Positions 16,422 through 25,583 are shown, counted from the stretch's first letter. The stretch is DNA of 64,000 bases from JAGNHN01 sp964590645 (GCA_964590645.1 CAZPYJ010000004.1:62001-126000), one strand, 5' to 3'. Made by a program: numbers and translations. The notes: a model not told the origin generated them from the sequence alone.

Positions 16422-17159
16422 TTATCTGGATATGCTATACACATACTCTTTGCTGGTCGCGATCCAGGGGGTTGGCGCCTCTTCTGTGTTTTTCCGAACT
16501 ATGATCGTAATACTGTGATTGATCAGTACCGGTCTGACCCAATCTCCCACCTCAATCAGATCTTCAGGATTGATTATTTCCCCATTGGTATCGATGATCT
16601 CATCAACTGCCGTCAGGGCCATCAGGTCCTCTGCGCTGTAGGCGCCCGACAGTTTTCGCAGCCTTTCAAGCCAGGTGAAGCGTCCGTCATTGCCTGAACG
16701 GCGCAATCCCAGACCTGCAAGGGCACCTATGCGGCCGTCTCCACCTCTCCATCCTTTAAGAAAGATGTTTTCTTCCCGGCCGATCCGCAAGGCATCCTCC
16801 ATCCTTACCTTGCCCTTTTTGGCTTCGCGGCTCCAATCTATCAGCTTGTCTGAGATTCCTTCCCAGGGTGCCATACAAAGCCCGGGAGAGGATTTGGGAC
16901 TGGCTTCGTTTTTCAAAAAGTCTACGCAGAATTGCACTAATTCGTCTGGATCATTGCTGAATACATCCATACAGATTGCTGAATTGTAGGAAGAAACCGG
17001 GTCATCCAGGTAGGGGAAGAGATAATGGCGTGAAACTGAGCGCACCCGTCCAAGGCTATTCATCGTGATCAGCTCGCCCAGCTGGCGGGCGAGGAAGCCC
17101 GTGCCCCGGCTGTCCGGACTGTCAGTATTGTCTATGGCTATCAGTATTCTTTCTTGCAT
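16422..17159 (-). CDS. TiaS-like protein with an N-terminal DTDS motif (function unknown)
   Basis: A 245-residue cytoplasmic protein. Its N-terminus, ILIAIDNTDSPDSRGTGFLA, resembles the phosphate-handling TCKD motif (D-D-T-D-S) of archaeal TiaS, the enzyme that attaches agmatine to C34 of tRNA-Ile2, except that the second Asp is Asn. The middle (NSAICMDVFSNDPDELVQFCVDFLKN, then SPGLCMAP and FLKGWRGGDGRIGALAGLGLRRSGNDG) could be the ferredoxin-like domain, and the end (IEVGDWVRPVLINHSITIIV) an OB-like strand set. It lacks the C-terminal zinc ribbon of full TiaS. It sits between the ALDH7 gene and the exported peptidase. The family assignment is an inference from motif pattern. Confidence 0.6.
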   Translation of the reverse strand: MQERILIAIDNTDSPDSRGTGFLARQLGELITMNSLGRVRSVSRHYLFPYLDDPVSSYNSAICMDVFSNDPDELVQFCVDFLKNEASPKSSPGLCMAPWEGISDKLIDWSREAKKGKVRMEDALRIGREENIFLKGWRGGDGRIGALAGLGLRRSGNDGRFTWLERLRKLSGAYSAEDLMALTAVDEIIDTNGEIINPEDLIEVGDWVRPVLINHSITIIVRKNTEEAPTPWIATSKEYVYSISR

Positions 17160-17194
17160 CAGGTCAGGCTCCCTGTTCTTGCGGCATCAAAGAT

Positions 17195-17224
17195 GAAAAA
17201 AAAAGCCGTCCGGTGGGGACGGCT
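17195..17224 (-). terminator. Rho-independent terminator of the ALDH7 gene
   Basis: On the minus strand an AGCCGTCC/GGACGGCT eight-pair stem (17204-17211 with 17217-17224) with a 5-nt loop is followed by a run of ten T residues. It lies 26 nt after the stop at 17250 and separates this gene from the TiaS-like gene. Confidence 0.88.
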
Positions 17225-17249
17225 GGGATAATAATAATGATGTATGCGG

Positions 17250-18806
17250 TCAGATTTTGAAGTTGATCCCCTGGGCCAGTGGGAGCTCAGTGGAAAAGTT
17301 GATGGTGTTGGTTTGTCTGCGCATATAGAACTTCCAGGAATCGGAACCGCTTTCGCGTCCGCCGCCGGTGTCTTTCTCTCCCCCGAAGGCGCCGCCGATC
17401 TCTGCTCCGCTGGTACCAATGTTGATGTTGGCAATGCCGCAATCGGAGCCGGCGTGGGAGAGGAATTGTTCAGTTTCAAGCATATTGGTGGAGAAGAGGG
17501 CGGAGGAGAGGCCCTGGGGTACATCATTGTGCAGGGCGATGGCCTCGTCGAGGTCTTTGTATTTGATCAGATAGAGCAGCGGGGCAAAAGTTTCTTCCTG
17601 CACGATCTCATAGTGGTTTTCCACCTCGGCAATGCAAGGCATCACATAATGTCCGTTTTCGTGCCCGCTTACGGTATGCTTCTCTCCGCCAAAGAGGATG
17701 TGCCCTCCTTCTTTCTTCACCGATTCGATGGCAGAGAGGTAAGTATCCACTGCTTTTTCATCGATCAGTGGGCCTACCAGGGTATTTGCATCAAGGGGAC
17801 ATCCGATGGGGAGCTGCTTGTATGCGTCCACCAGAATGTCTTTGAATCGATCATAAACACTTTCGTGAATGATGAGGCGACGTGTGGAAGTGCAGCGTTG
17901 CCCTGCCGTACCGACGGCGCCGAAGAGGGTGGCCTTGATGGCCATTTCCAGGTTGGCATTGGGGGTGATGATGATGGCATTGTTGCCTCCCAGTTCCAGC
18001 AGTGAACGGCCCAATCGCTGGCCTACGATACTGGCCACTTTTCTCCCTACATTGGTTGAACCGGTGCAGGAGATAAGCGGAAGGCGCTTGTCGGCCAGAA
18101 ACTCATCCCCGATATAGCGTGAGGAACCGGCCACCAGGCAGAGGGTACCCTCAGGTACATTGTTGGCTTTCAACACATCCTGAATAATGTGGTGTACGGC
18201 TACCGCGCATAGCTGTACCTTGGACGAAGGTTTCCAGATGACAGTGTCGCCGCAAACCATTGCAATCATTGCATTCCAGGCCCATACCGCTACCGGGAAA
18301 TTGAAAGCGGTGATCACGCCCACCGGCCCCAGGGGGTGATACTGCTCATACATTCTGTGGAGCGGACGCTCCGAGTGCATAGTGAAACCGTGAAGCTGCC
18401 GCGACAGGCCCACAGCAAAGTCGGCAATGTCTATCATCTCCTGTACTTCCCCCAGGCCTTCCTGATAGATCTTCCCCATCTCATAGGAAACCAGCTTGCC
18501 CAGGTCCTCTTTGTGCTCGCGCAGCTTGAGTCCGATCTGACGGACAACCTCACCCCGGTGCGGGGCCGGAATCATTCTCCATACTTTGAATGCTTCCTCT
18601 GAGGCCGCTATCACACCTTCATAATCATCCCAGTTCGCCTGCTTCACCGAAGCAATGGGTTTTCCGTCGGCCGGGGAAAAAGACATTTGTGCTTCTCCCT
18701 GTCCTTCCTGCCAGTTGACACCGGTACATACACCAGGGTTAATCTCCTTGATTCCCAGTCTTTGTAAGGCATCCTTAATGTTACAAGCCAATCCGTTTTC
18801 AGTCAT
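17250..18806 (-). CDS. ALDH7-type aldehyde dehydrogenase (piperideine-6-carboxylate/alpha-aminoadipic semialdehyde dehydrogenase)
   Basis: An NAD(P)-dependent aldehyde dehydrogenase of the antiquitin (ALDH7) branch, which oxidises alpha-aminoadipic semialdehyde in lysine catabolism. The 518-residue protein has the N-terminal coenzyme domain with PLGPVGVITAFNFPVAVWAWN, the catalytic glutamate in LLELGGNNAI, the nucleophilic cysteine in GTAGQRCTSTRR, and the ALDH7-typical ending NINIGTSGAEIGGAFGGEKDTGGGRESGSDSWK. No other lysine-degradation gene is adjacent, so the pathway role is inferred from family. It has its own strong terminator and stands as a single-gene unit. Confidence 0.9.
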   Translation of the reverse strand: MTENGLACNIKDALQRLGIKEINPGVCTGVNWQEGQGEAQMSFSPADGKPIASVKQANWDDYEGVIAASEEAFKVWRMIPAPHRGEVVRQIGLKLREHKEDLGKLVSYEMGKIYQEGLGEVQEMIDIADFAVGLSRQLHGFTMHSERPLHRMYEQYHPLGPVGVITAFNFPVAVWAWNAMIAMVCGDTVIWKPSSKVQLCAVAVHHIIQDVLKANNVPEGTLCLVAGSSRYIGDEFLADKRLPLISCTGSTNVGRKVASIVGQRLGRSLLELGGNNAIIITPNANLEMAIKATLFGAVGTAGQRCTSTRRLIIHESVYDRFKDILVDAYKQLPIGCPLDANTLVGPLIDEKAVDTYLSAIESVKKEGGHILFGGEKHTVSGHENGHYVMPCIAEVENHYEIVQEETFAPLLYLIKYKDLDEAIALHNDVPQGLSSALFSTNMLETEQFLSHAGSDCGIANINIGTSGAEIGGAFGGEKDTGGGRESGSDSWKFYMRRQTNTINFSTELPLAQGINFKI

Positions 18807-19014
18807 AACAAAAAATATTTACAGATAAATAGTGCTCAAATTTGCGGCTTCAAAAGTCAGTCAAGCCAGGCAAACTTGCAAGGGAAATCGGATAATTGTT
18901 TGCAGATTAACAGCCTGTTTTCAGGAAAAGCAATCCTGTACTGCCTTTTCCCGCTCTTTTTTGGTTCGAAGTCTTTGAGTTAGGATATCTGTCTTTGCCC
19001 TCGAGAGAGGGTAT

Positions 19015-19054
19015 AAAAAAAACAAAAGGGCTGTCCCGCTTATTGAGACAGCCC
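19015..19054 (-). terminator. Rho-independent terminator of the superoxide dismutase gene
   Basis: On the minus strand a GGGCTGTC/GACAGCCC eight-pair stem (19028-19035 with 19047-19054), an 11-nt loop and a T-rich tail (A-run 19015-19022) begin about 30 nt after the sod stop. Confidence 0.85.
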
Positions 19055-19084
19055 CTCTTTCATCGCTGAGGAAACAATTCGGGT

Positions 19085-19711
19085 TTAGCGCGTAGCCTGG
19101 GAATAGTTTTCAGATACTTCTTCCCAGTTGATTACATTGAAGAAAGCTTCAATATAATCAGGGCGCCGGTTTTGATATTTCAGGTAATAAGCGTGTTCCC
19201 AGACATCCATTCCCAGGATGGGGGTTCCGCCGCAGCCACCCACATCCATAAGGGGGTTGTCCTGATTAGCTGTACTGCATACGCTCAACTTGCCGACTTT
19301 GTCGGTGCACAGCCAGGCCCAGCCACTGCCAAAACGATTGGCGCCCGCAGCGGAGAACTCATCTTTGAATTTCTCGAAGGAGCCAAAATCACGTGCAATG
19401 GCATCTCCCAGTGTTCCGGAAGGTGTGCCTCCGCCATTGGGTCCCATTACCCGCCAGTACAGCTCGTGGTTAAAAAAGCCACCTCCGTTGTTGCGCACTC
19501 CGGCGGGGTATTTGCTAATGTTCGCCAGGAGGCTGTCGAAGGGCATATTCTCCATTTCGCTGCCTTTTACGGCAGCCATCATTTTGTCAAAATATGCTTT
19601 ATGATGCTTGGTATAATGGATTTCCATCGTTCGCGCATCAATGTGCGGCTCGAGGGCATCATAAGCATAAGGAAGGGCAGGAAACTGCAGATCTTTTACC
19701 AGTGTTTTCAT
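19085..19711 (-). CDS. sodA: Superoxide dismutase (Mn/Fe family)
   Basis: Dismutates superoxide to oxygen and hydrogen peroxide in the cytoplasm. The 208-residue protein has all family landmarks: the first metal ligand region IHYTKHHKAYFDKM, NNGGGFFNHELYW with the second histidine, and DVWEHAYYLKYQNRRPDYIEAF with the third and fourth ligands (Asp, His). The GGG...FFNH segment and the downstream TANQD glutamine favour a Mn or cambialistic enzyme over a strict Fe enzyme. It is a single-gene unit with its own terminator. Its presence indicates exposure to oxygen. Confidence 0.95.
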   Translation of the reverse strand: MKTLVKDLQFPALPYAYDALEPHIDARTMEIHYTKHHKAYFDKMMAAVKGSEMENMPFDSLLANISKYPAGVRNNGGGFFNHELYWRVMGPNGGGTPSGTLGDAIARDFGSFEKFKDEFSAAGANRFGSGWAWLCTDKVGKLSVCSTANQDNPLMDVGGCGGTPILGMDVWEHAYYLKYQNRRPDYIEAFFNVINWEEVSENYSQATR

Positions 19712-19823
19712 TCTTGTATAGATTTAGTGGGTTTATAAATCGGTTTGTTTGCATAACAAGGTAGTGCGAAGGAATGTTCAAACAGCCCGGGTCAGGATTG
19801 GAAGGAAAAGACAGAGGAAATGC

Positions 19824-22289
19824 TTAGAACTTCGCCACCAGCTTTACATTGAGCATTCGGGGGCTGAGGTAATTCGGAATGGCATATAAGCGGTTGCTGA
19901 TGTCGGAAATCCAGATGTAGGAAATGGTATTGTTGACTTGCAAAAGGTTGAAGACTTCCAGGGTGATCCATACATCGCGGAAACGATTTAAGGGGTTTCC
20001 CTGGCTGAGGATGCGATTGTCTTCTTTGAGCTGCTTTGAGAAGCCAATGTCTACGCGACGGTATGATGGAATGCGGAAGGTATGTTGGTATTTCGGAGAT
20101 CCGGGAGGTCCGAAAGGGAGGCTGCTGCCATAGAGCAGGTTGAGGTGCATTCGGAAGGTGGGATTGCTGGGCAGGTAATCCTGGAAAAAGATTCCCAGGT
20201 TTACGCGCTGATCGGTGGGTCGGGGGATATATCCGGGTTCGATACGCCGGCCCTGATTATCGAAATAGAAGTCGCCGATGAGGTCTTCCCGTGTTTCCAT
20301 CACCGAAAGGGAAAACCAGCTTTCGATGCCGCGAACAAATTCTCCGTTGATGCGAAAGTCCACACCCGCGGCGTAGCCTTTGGCTTCATTCTGCGCACTA
20401 TAGCGGATGCGCACATTGTCAATCTCGTATGGAACCAGATTGTCGAGCATTTTATAATACAATTCCGACACGAATTTGAATGGCCTGCCCCAGGCTTGAA
20501 AGTCATATTCAACTCCCCCCACAAAATGAATGGATCGCTGCGCTTTCAGTTTTGAATTGATGTTGCCTTCCGGATCGCGCAGCTCGCGGTAGAAAGGGGG
20601 TTGGTAGTAGATTCCGGAAGAGATGCGGAAAAGCGTCGGTCTTTTCCAGGATGGCTGAAAGGCCAGGGAGGCGCGAGGACTCAGCAGGAACTGCTTGTTC
20701 AGATCCCAGTGTTGTGCCCGGATTCCTGCAGTTACATTGAAGCCTGTACTGTCATTGCCTAAATCCCAGGACTGCTGAACATATCCACTGCTTCGTTGCG
20801 AGTGGATGCTGATCGATTTGCTCACAAAACGCTGCAGTACCAGCTCCTGGGGCAGGATTGCCTGACCCAGCAAATCGGGCGGATGAGGCAGGGAATAGCC
20901 GGCACTATCCAGCATCTGCCATTCGCGCAGCTGGTCTTCAATGCGCTCAAACTGAAGCTTAAGGCCCCATTGAAGAAATCGTTTTTCTCTTTCATAAGAG
21001 CCGAGGTAGGAGAGGTTGGCCACGTCCGCTGTGAGGTAATTCCGGGCGTGATCCAGAAAGGCGCCTACCCCGATGGGATCGGTTACATTGCCAAAGTCAT
21101 CCTTACCGTAGTCGGTCTCCAGTCTGCCAATGAAGTATTGACCCAGGATATCGAAGGTCTCATATTCGGTGGAACGGTAGGCAGAAGTGATCAGTTTCAT
21201 ACGAAGATCCCTGGCCGGTTTCCATTCGGCACTCAGTGCCCCCAGCCAGGTGTCAAAGCGATCTACTTCCTGTCCGTCAAAATAGACTGTAAAGCGGTAT
21301 GCCTGATTGATGGTGCCGAAATCGGTTTCCCGGCTTTCGGGGATGACCTGATAGGCATTGCGGGCATAATTCCCGAGAAAATTAATCTCCAGTTTTTTAT
21401 GCACATTGAAATGCAGGCTTGTCTGAATATCCGTGAAGCTGGGTTTATACTGTCCTTGTGTTTCCAGCTGATTGAGCAGGTACTGGTTGGTTTTTTGCCT
21501 GGCGCCAAAGAGATAGGTGAGGCGGTCATCGAGTGCCGTTCCTTCCAGGTGGAATGAGGCGCCAAGCAGGCTGAGGCTGAACGATCCGCCAAATTCCTGG
21601 GGTCTTTTATATTTGATATCCAGCACAGAAGACATTTTGTCGCCGTACTTGGCTTCAAATCCCCCGGCTGAGAAAAGGATAGAGGAAACAAGATCGCTGT
21701 TAACAAAACTCAGGCCTTCCTGCTGGCCTGAGCGGACGAGAAAGGGGCGGTAGATTTCCACATCATTCACATAGACCAGGTTTTCATCATAGTTCCCGCC
21801 GCGTACGGAATATTGTGAGCTCAACTCGTTGCTGGAGGATACACCCGGCAGGGTTTTCAGGATGGATTCCACCCCTCCTCCAACACTGGGGATGACGTTG
21901 ACCAGTTTTGGGTCAACCCGGGTGAGGCTGGATTTGTGGATCCGGCGATCGGTGATCACCGGTCCGCTGAGATCGGTGAAGGCGGGACGCAGTCTGAGAT
22001 TAACCTGTCTCTTTTCGCCTGCTTCGAGCGACAGCTTCAGGCGTTCCCTTTCATAGCCGATAAAGGAAACCAGGAGCCAGCGTTCCTGTCCGGAAGGGAA
22101 GGCGATTTCGAAAAAGCCATATTTGTCTGTTACTGTGCCTCCGGGCAATCCCTCTACGGCAATGTTCACCAGTTCAAGGGCCTGGCCGGCTTCATCGCGG
22201 ATGCTGCCATACACTGCGGCTTCCTGTGCTTGCAATGCGCCTGAAAAGGCCCAGAGGAGAAGGATGTATGTGTATATCGACTTTTGCAA
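19824..22289 (-). CDS. TonB-dependent outer-membrane receptor with carboxypeptidase-like regulatory domain
   Basis: An 821-residue outer-membrane receptor. After a signal peptide ending LQAQ, residues about 22-110 form a CarboxypepD_reg-like beta-sandwich (AAVYGSIRDEAGQALELVNI...FGFFEI-type pattern), then a plug domain (LPGVSSSNELSSQYSVRGGNYDENLVYVNDVEIYRP), then a 22-strand-type barrel to a C-terminal aromatic (LVAKF). There is no SusD partner next to it, so it is not a standard SusCD pair; the ligand is unknown. It follows a smaller protein with the same kind of beta-sandwich domain by 54 nt on the same strand, and the two are probably co-expressed. Confidence 0.92.
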   Translation of the reverse strand: MQKSIYTYILLLWAFSGALQAQEAAVYGSIRDEAGQALELVNIAVEGLPGGTVTDKYGFFEIAFPSGQERWLLVSFIGYERERLKLSLEAGEKRQVNLRLRPAFTDLSGPVITDRRIHKSSLTRVDPKLVNVIPSVGGGVESILKTLPGVSSSNELSSQYSVRGGNYDENLVYVNDVEIYRPFLVRSGQQEGLSFVNSDLVSSILFSAGGFEAKYGDKMSSVLDIKYKRPQEFGGSFSLSLLGASFHLEGTALDDRLTYLFGARQKTNQYLLNQLETQGQYKPSFTDIQTSLHFNVHKKLEINFLGNYARNAYQVIPESRETDFGTINQAYRFTVYFDGQEVDRFDTWLGALSAEWKPARDLRMKLITSAYRSTEYETFDILGQYFIGRLETDYGKDDFGNVTDPIGVGAFLDHARNYLTADVANLSYLGSYEREKRFLQWGLKLQFERIEDQLREWQMLDSAGYSLPHPPDLLGQAILPQELVLQRFVSKSISIHSQRSSGYVQQSWDLGNDSTGFNVTAGIRAQHWDLNKQFLLSPRASLAFQPSWKRPTLFRISSGIYYQPPFYRELRDPEGNINSKLKAQRSIHFVGGVEYDFQAWGRPFKFVSELYYKMLDNLVPYEIDNVRIRYSAQNEAKGYAAGVDFRINGEFVRGIESWFSLSVMETREDLIGDFYFDNQGRRIEPGYIPRPTDQRVNLGIFFQDYLPSNPTFRMHLNLLYGSSLPFGPPGSPKYQHTFRIPSYRRVDIGFSKQLKEDNRILSQGNPLNRFRDVWITLEVFNLLQVNNTISYIWISDISNRLYAIPNYLSPRMLNVKLVAKF

Positions 22290-22343
22290 AGCGTCCTGAC
22301 GCGATAAAAATGAATGCCTGTTAACGAGACAAGCCCTGTATTA

Positions 22344-22967
22344 TTAGTCTTTCCGCCTGAATTTTCCTTCCCTCCAGGCTTTGATGAATTCGGCCCAGGC
22401 AAAAGGATTCAGCAGGTTGTTGGGGGGCAACTGTCCGTAGTGATATAATTTACTCGTATGCTGATCAATGTAGTGCCTGTAGTTCATTGAGCCGTCCATA
22501 GGCATCTCCAGACCGCGTTCGTAAATCTCTGCCTGGGCCAGGTTCTTACGGGCAATCTCCAGATCATCATCCGGGATCTTCATATTGACAAAGGCCTCCC
22601 TGAATTGTTCCAGGGTGGGCCAGGGATAAATCACCGTTTCGCTCAACATAATGGTATCCGCAGTCATCACCTTGATCATTGAATAGCGATTTCCCTGAAT
22701 GCTGTCGGGGATAACAAAAAGACTCTTCTTAAACCCGATGTTGGAAAAAAGCAGGCTGTCGCCGCGCCGTGCCACGAAAGAGAAATAACCATAAAAATCC
22801 GCGGAGGTCCCGTGGCGGAGATTCACGTTATAAATATTGGTAAAGGAGACGGGTTGCAGGCTGTCGGCAGTGACCACCACACCGGAGAATTGAACCAGGT
22901 CACGATCATCCTGTGCCTGCATTGCCAGGGGAAGAATCAGAAAGGCCAGGATGAGGGTTCGGTGCAT
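22344..22967 (-). CDS. Exported protein with a carboxypeptidase-like regulatory domain
   Basis: A 207-residue protein. The start is taken at ATG 22965-22967 (MHRTLILAFLILPL), directly before a signal peptide ending AMQAQ; the frame is open to 23048, but that part overlaps the rpmB terminator. The mature N-terminal half (VQFSGVVVTADSLQPVSFTNIYN, then DFYGYFSFVARRGDSLLFSNIGFK) is a CarboxypepD_reg-like beta-sandwich of the kind fused to TonB receptors. The C-terminal half (YPWPTLEQFREAFVNMKIPDDD, then GQLPPNNLLNPFAWAEFIKAW) is charged and family-specific. It precedes the TonB-dependent receptor gene and may be an accessory to it. A near-match to the -7 motif (TATCATTG, one mismatch) lies at 22994-23001. 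Confidence 0.78.
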   Translation of the reverse strand: MHRTLILAFLILPLAMQAQDDRDLVQFSGVVVTADSLQPVSFTNIYNVNLRHGTSADFYGYFSFVARRGDSLLFSNIGFKKSLFVIPDSIQGNRYSMIKVMTADTIMLSETVIYPWPTLEQFREAFVNMKIPDDDLEIARKNLAQAEIYERGLEMPMDGSMNYRHYIDQHTSKLYHYGQLPPNNLLNPFAWAEFIKAWREGKFRRKD

Positions 22968-23000
22968 TCTTATAGAATCTGGTTTTGCCGGTTCAATGAT

Positions 23001-23030
23001 ATAAAAAATGCTGTTACGGGAGGTAACAGC
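23001..23030 (-). terminator. Rho-independent terminator of rpmB
   Basis: On the minus strand a perfect GCTGTTAC/GTAACAGC eight-pair stem (23010-23017 with 23023-23030) with a 5-nt loop is followed by A and six T residues. It ends cinA-rpmB transcription before the next gene starts at 22967. Confidence 0.88.
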
Positions 23031-23057
23031 ACAATACTTTAAACGCAAAGCAGCAGC

Positions 23058-23297
23058 TTAAGCGGTATAGTAGCCTTTTTCTTTAGCATCTTTCAAAGCG
23101 GGCAGGATGCCTTTCTTGCTGATGGTGCGAATCCCACTGGTGCTTACCGTCAGGGTGATCCAGCGATCCTCTTCCGCCACGTAAAAACGCTTCTTCTGGA
23201 GGTTGGGATAAAACCTCCGTTTGGTCTTGATATTTGAGTGGGAAACGTGGTTTCCCGTCATCATTTTCTTTCCGGTGATCTGACAAATTCTGGACAT
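23058..23297 (-). CDS. rpmB: 50S ribosomal protein L28
   Basis: Component of the large ribosomal subunit. The 79-residue protein starts MSRICQITGKKMMTGNHVSHS with the family's CxxxGK pattern, then TKRRFYPNLQKKRFYV and an ending TISKKGILPALKDAKEKG. The start is ATG 23295-23297; upstream in-frame codons are not L28-like. It stands without the rpmG (L33) partner often seen with it. A TTTG-ending promoter-like GTTCTTTG lies about 25 nt upstream, one dinucleotide away from the consensus, so it may have its own promoter in addition to read-through from cinA. Confidence 0.97.
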   Translation of the reverse strand: MSRICQITGKKMMTGNHVSHSNIKTKRRFYPNLQKKRFYVAEEDRWITLTVSTSGIRTISKKGILPALKDAKEKGYYTA

Positions 23298-23369
23298 AGC
23301 GCTTGTATTCTCAAAAGGAGTGCAAAGAACGAAAAAACATTTCAATCTGACAAATCCTGTATAAAAAAA

Positions 23370-24650
23370 CTATATGGATCCGGCAGAGGAAAATGGCTTT
23401 TTGCCATATTCTTCAAGAAGCAGGGCTTTACGCAACATATTCAGGCCGGTTATTGCACTGACCTGGATGTTTTGTAGTCTTCTTTTGCCGAAGCGGAATT
23501 CTTGTGCGACGGTTCCTTCCGGCCCCGCCAGGGCAATCCATACCAGCCCAGGCTGCTTGCCTTCTGTCCCTCCATCGGGGCCGGCAATGCCCGATGTGGC
23601 AATGCACCAGTCAGCCTGCAATTTTGCACGGCCGCTTTCCGCCATCTGGCGCACAACGGGTTCACTCACTGCCCCTGCTGTTTGCAACACGGATGCGCTC
23701 ACATTCAGTTGCTGTTGTTTGACAGCATTATCGTAGCTGATAATGCTTCCCTTATAATAGCGGGAGCTTCCGGGGATACTGGTGATCAGATGAGCAATAT
23801 AGCCTCCTGTGCAACTCTCAGCTGTGGCCAGGCTCTGTCCTTTTTCCAGCAGCATTTTGCCCACCACCTCCTGCATACTTGTTTTATCATAACCGAAGAT
23901 CATTCCCTCAATGCGGTTTGTCAGGCCGTGGAGAGCCCTGGCCATATCCTCTTCGAGCCTTTTCAGTTCTTTTCCCTGGGCAGTGAGTCTTAAACGTACC
24001 TGTCCGGGGGAGGGCAAATAGGCCAGGCTAATGCTTTCCGGGAGGGTGTTTTCCCAATGCTCGAGCCGGCGTGTGAGAAAGGATTCACCCATTCCGTGGG
24101 TGAGGACGGTTTTTTGCAGGATGTGATGGTCTCCGTTTTTTTTGAGCAGGGCAGGAAGAATGCTCTCTTCCATCATACCTTCCATTTCGTAAGGCACGCC
24201 CGGCATCGCGATCAGGATCTTGTCATCCAGATCAAACCACATTCCGGGGGCGGTGCCGTTTTTATTCTGCACAGGCCGGCAGGCTTCAGGCAGCTCGGCC
24301 TGCTGGCGGTTTAGCGCACTCACCCGCATCCCGCGGGAAGCGAAGAAGTCCCGGATCATTTCAAAAGCCTCTTCATTGAAAACAAGGGGAGTATTGAAGA
24401 AGCGGCACAGTACTTTTTTGGTAATGTCATCCTTGGTAGGGCCCAAACCACCCGTCATCAGAATCAGGTCAAGCTGTGCAAATGAAGTTCGGATGCTTTC
24501 GATGATGGCCTCTTCCTGGTCTGCCACCACTTTGATGTGTTTCACCGCTATACCGGTAGCAGTTAGCTGTTCTGCCAACCAGGCAGCATTGGTGTTGACG
24601 ACCTGGCCTATCAGTATCTCATCTCCGATATTGATGATGCCGGCCTGCAT
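23370..24650 (-). CDS. cinA: CinA-family protein (MoCF domain plus nicotinamide-nucleotide amidase domain)
   Basis: CinA proteins join an N-terminal molybdopterin-binding-like (COG1058) domain, active in some homologues as an ADP-ribose pyrophosphatase, to a C-terminal PncC domain that deamidates NMN in pyridine-nucleotide salvage. The 426-residue protein has the opening AGIINIGDEILIGQVVNTNAAW, the MTGGLGPTKDD motif, and GVPYEMEGM; the C-terminal domain has the active serine in TAESCTGGYIAHLITSIPGSS and the GIAGPDGGTEGKQPGLVW loop. Both domains look complete. The start is 3 nt after the universal stress gene's stop, so the two are co-transcribed. Confidence 0.93.
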   Translation of the reverse strand: MQAGIINIGDEILIGQVVNTNAAWLAEQLTATGIAVKHIKVVADQEEAIIESIRTSFAQLDLILMTGGLGPTKDDITKKVLCRFFNTPLVFNEEAFEMIRDFFASRGMRVSALNRQQAELPEACRPVQNKNGTAPGMWFDLDDKILIAMPGVPYEMEGMMEESILPALLKKNGDHHILQKTVLTHGMGESFLTRRLEHWENTLPESISLAYLPSPGQVRLRLTAQGKELKRLEEDMARALHGLTNRIEGMIFGYDKTSMQEVVGKMLLEKGQSLATAESCTGGYIAHLITSIPGSSRYYKGSIISYDNAVKQQQLNVSASVLQTAGAVSEPVVRQMAESGRAKLQADWCIATSGIAGPDGGTEGKQPGLVWIALAGPEGTVAQEFRFGKRRLQNIQVSAITGLNMLRKALLLEEYGKKPFSSAGSI

Positions 24651-24653
24651 CTG

Positions 24654-25529
24654 TCAATAGTTGAAGTAGATGAATCCCAGTTCTTTAGGAACGATTGACA
24701 TCACTGGTACCGGAGACTTCCGGATGATCTCCTGGGCCGAAGATCCGAGAAAGTATTCCACCACCCCGTTTTCCTGCTGGGTCATAATGATGATCATATC
24801 AATGTCGATATGTTTGTCGGCATAATTCAGGATGATGGGAACCAGGGTCCGGGCGTTATCATCGCTTTCCACAATTTCACCCACACAATCCACACCTGCC
24901 TCGGCAATAAATTGTTTTACCTGGTTTAGCTGATTGCGCAAGCGCCGGATCACTTCAGGGTCGTGCTTCGACCATAATGCAGACACCACCCGAATGCGGC
25001 ACCCCATCTTCTTGGCCATCGTGATGGCCCAACTGACTTTCTGGCGTGTCTCTTTTGTGAGGTCGAGCGGAAGGAGAATACTGTGACATCCTTCGTGACG
25101 GTGGCGCTGTGTCAGCGTGATCACCGGCCGGTTGGCAGAACGGATCACCCTGGATGTATGGGCTCCTGAAATGCCCTTGTCTTCACTGGACGAACGGGTG
25201 CCCATTATGATCATCTTGCTGTCCAGCTCTTCGGCCATACTGAGTATCCGGCTGTGTACCGTTCCCTTTCGCACAATGGCGTTCACCGTTAATCCCGACT
25301 CCACCGATGCTTTGCGTGCTATGGACTTGAGCTCTTCCCTGATGCGGGCGATCACTTTATCGGTTTCCTCAGAAGTGAAGAAATTAGCCAGGATTCCCGG
25401 CTCCTCGTGCACATATAAGAGGTTGATCTCCAGCTCAAAAGTCCGGGCAATGCGATAGCCATATTCCAGGCCCATCAGGGATAAATCGTGAAAATCAATG
25501 GGAACCAATAGGTTAGGGCGAGTGTCCAT
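24654..25529 (-). CDS. Tandem universal stress protein (two UspA domains)
   Basis: A 291-residue cytoplasmic protein with two UspA domains. The first begins NLLVPIDFHDLSLMGLEYGYRIAR and includes IIMGTRSSSEDKGISGAHTSRVI, a G-x2-G-like nucleotide loop region followed by SANRPVITL; the second begins SILLPLDLTKETRQKVSWAITMAKKMG and ends EIIRKSPVPVMSIVP. The start is ATG 25527-25529 (MDTRPNLLV); a -7 motif 30 nt upstream excludes the longer open frame to 25643, which would also overlap the divergent phosphorylase gene. Its role is probably stress adaptation; ligand binding is not certain. Confidence 0.9.
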   Translation of the reverse strand: MDTRPNLLVPIDFHDLSLMGLEYGYRIARTFELEINLLYVHEEPGILANFFTSEETDKVIARIREELKSIARKASVESGLTVNAIVRKGTVHSRILSMAEELDSKMIIMGTRSSSEDKGISGAHTSRVIRSANRPVITLTQRHRHEGCHSILLPLDLTKETRQKVSWAITMAKKMGCRIRVVSALWSKHDPEVIRRLRNQLNQVKQFIAEAGVDCVGEIVESDDNARTLVPIILNYADKHIDIDMIIIMTQQENGVVEYFLGSSAQEIIRKSPVPVMSIVPKELGFIYFNY

Positions 25530-25558
25530 TTTGTTTAATTTTGAAAGCAAATTGTCCA

Positions 25559-25566
25559 CAAAGGTA
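25559..25566 (-). promoter_or_regulatory. TAnnTTTG promoter -7 element for the universal stress/cinA unit
   Basis: TACCTTTG on the minus strand ends 29 nt before the ATG at 25529. It lies in the 54-nt divergent gap with the phosphorylase gene. Confidence 0.55.
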
Positions 25567-25583
25567 GGGAAGCAGGAGGAATT

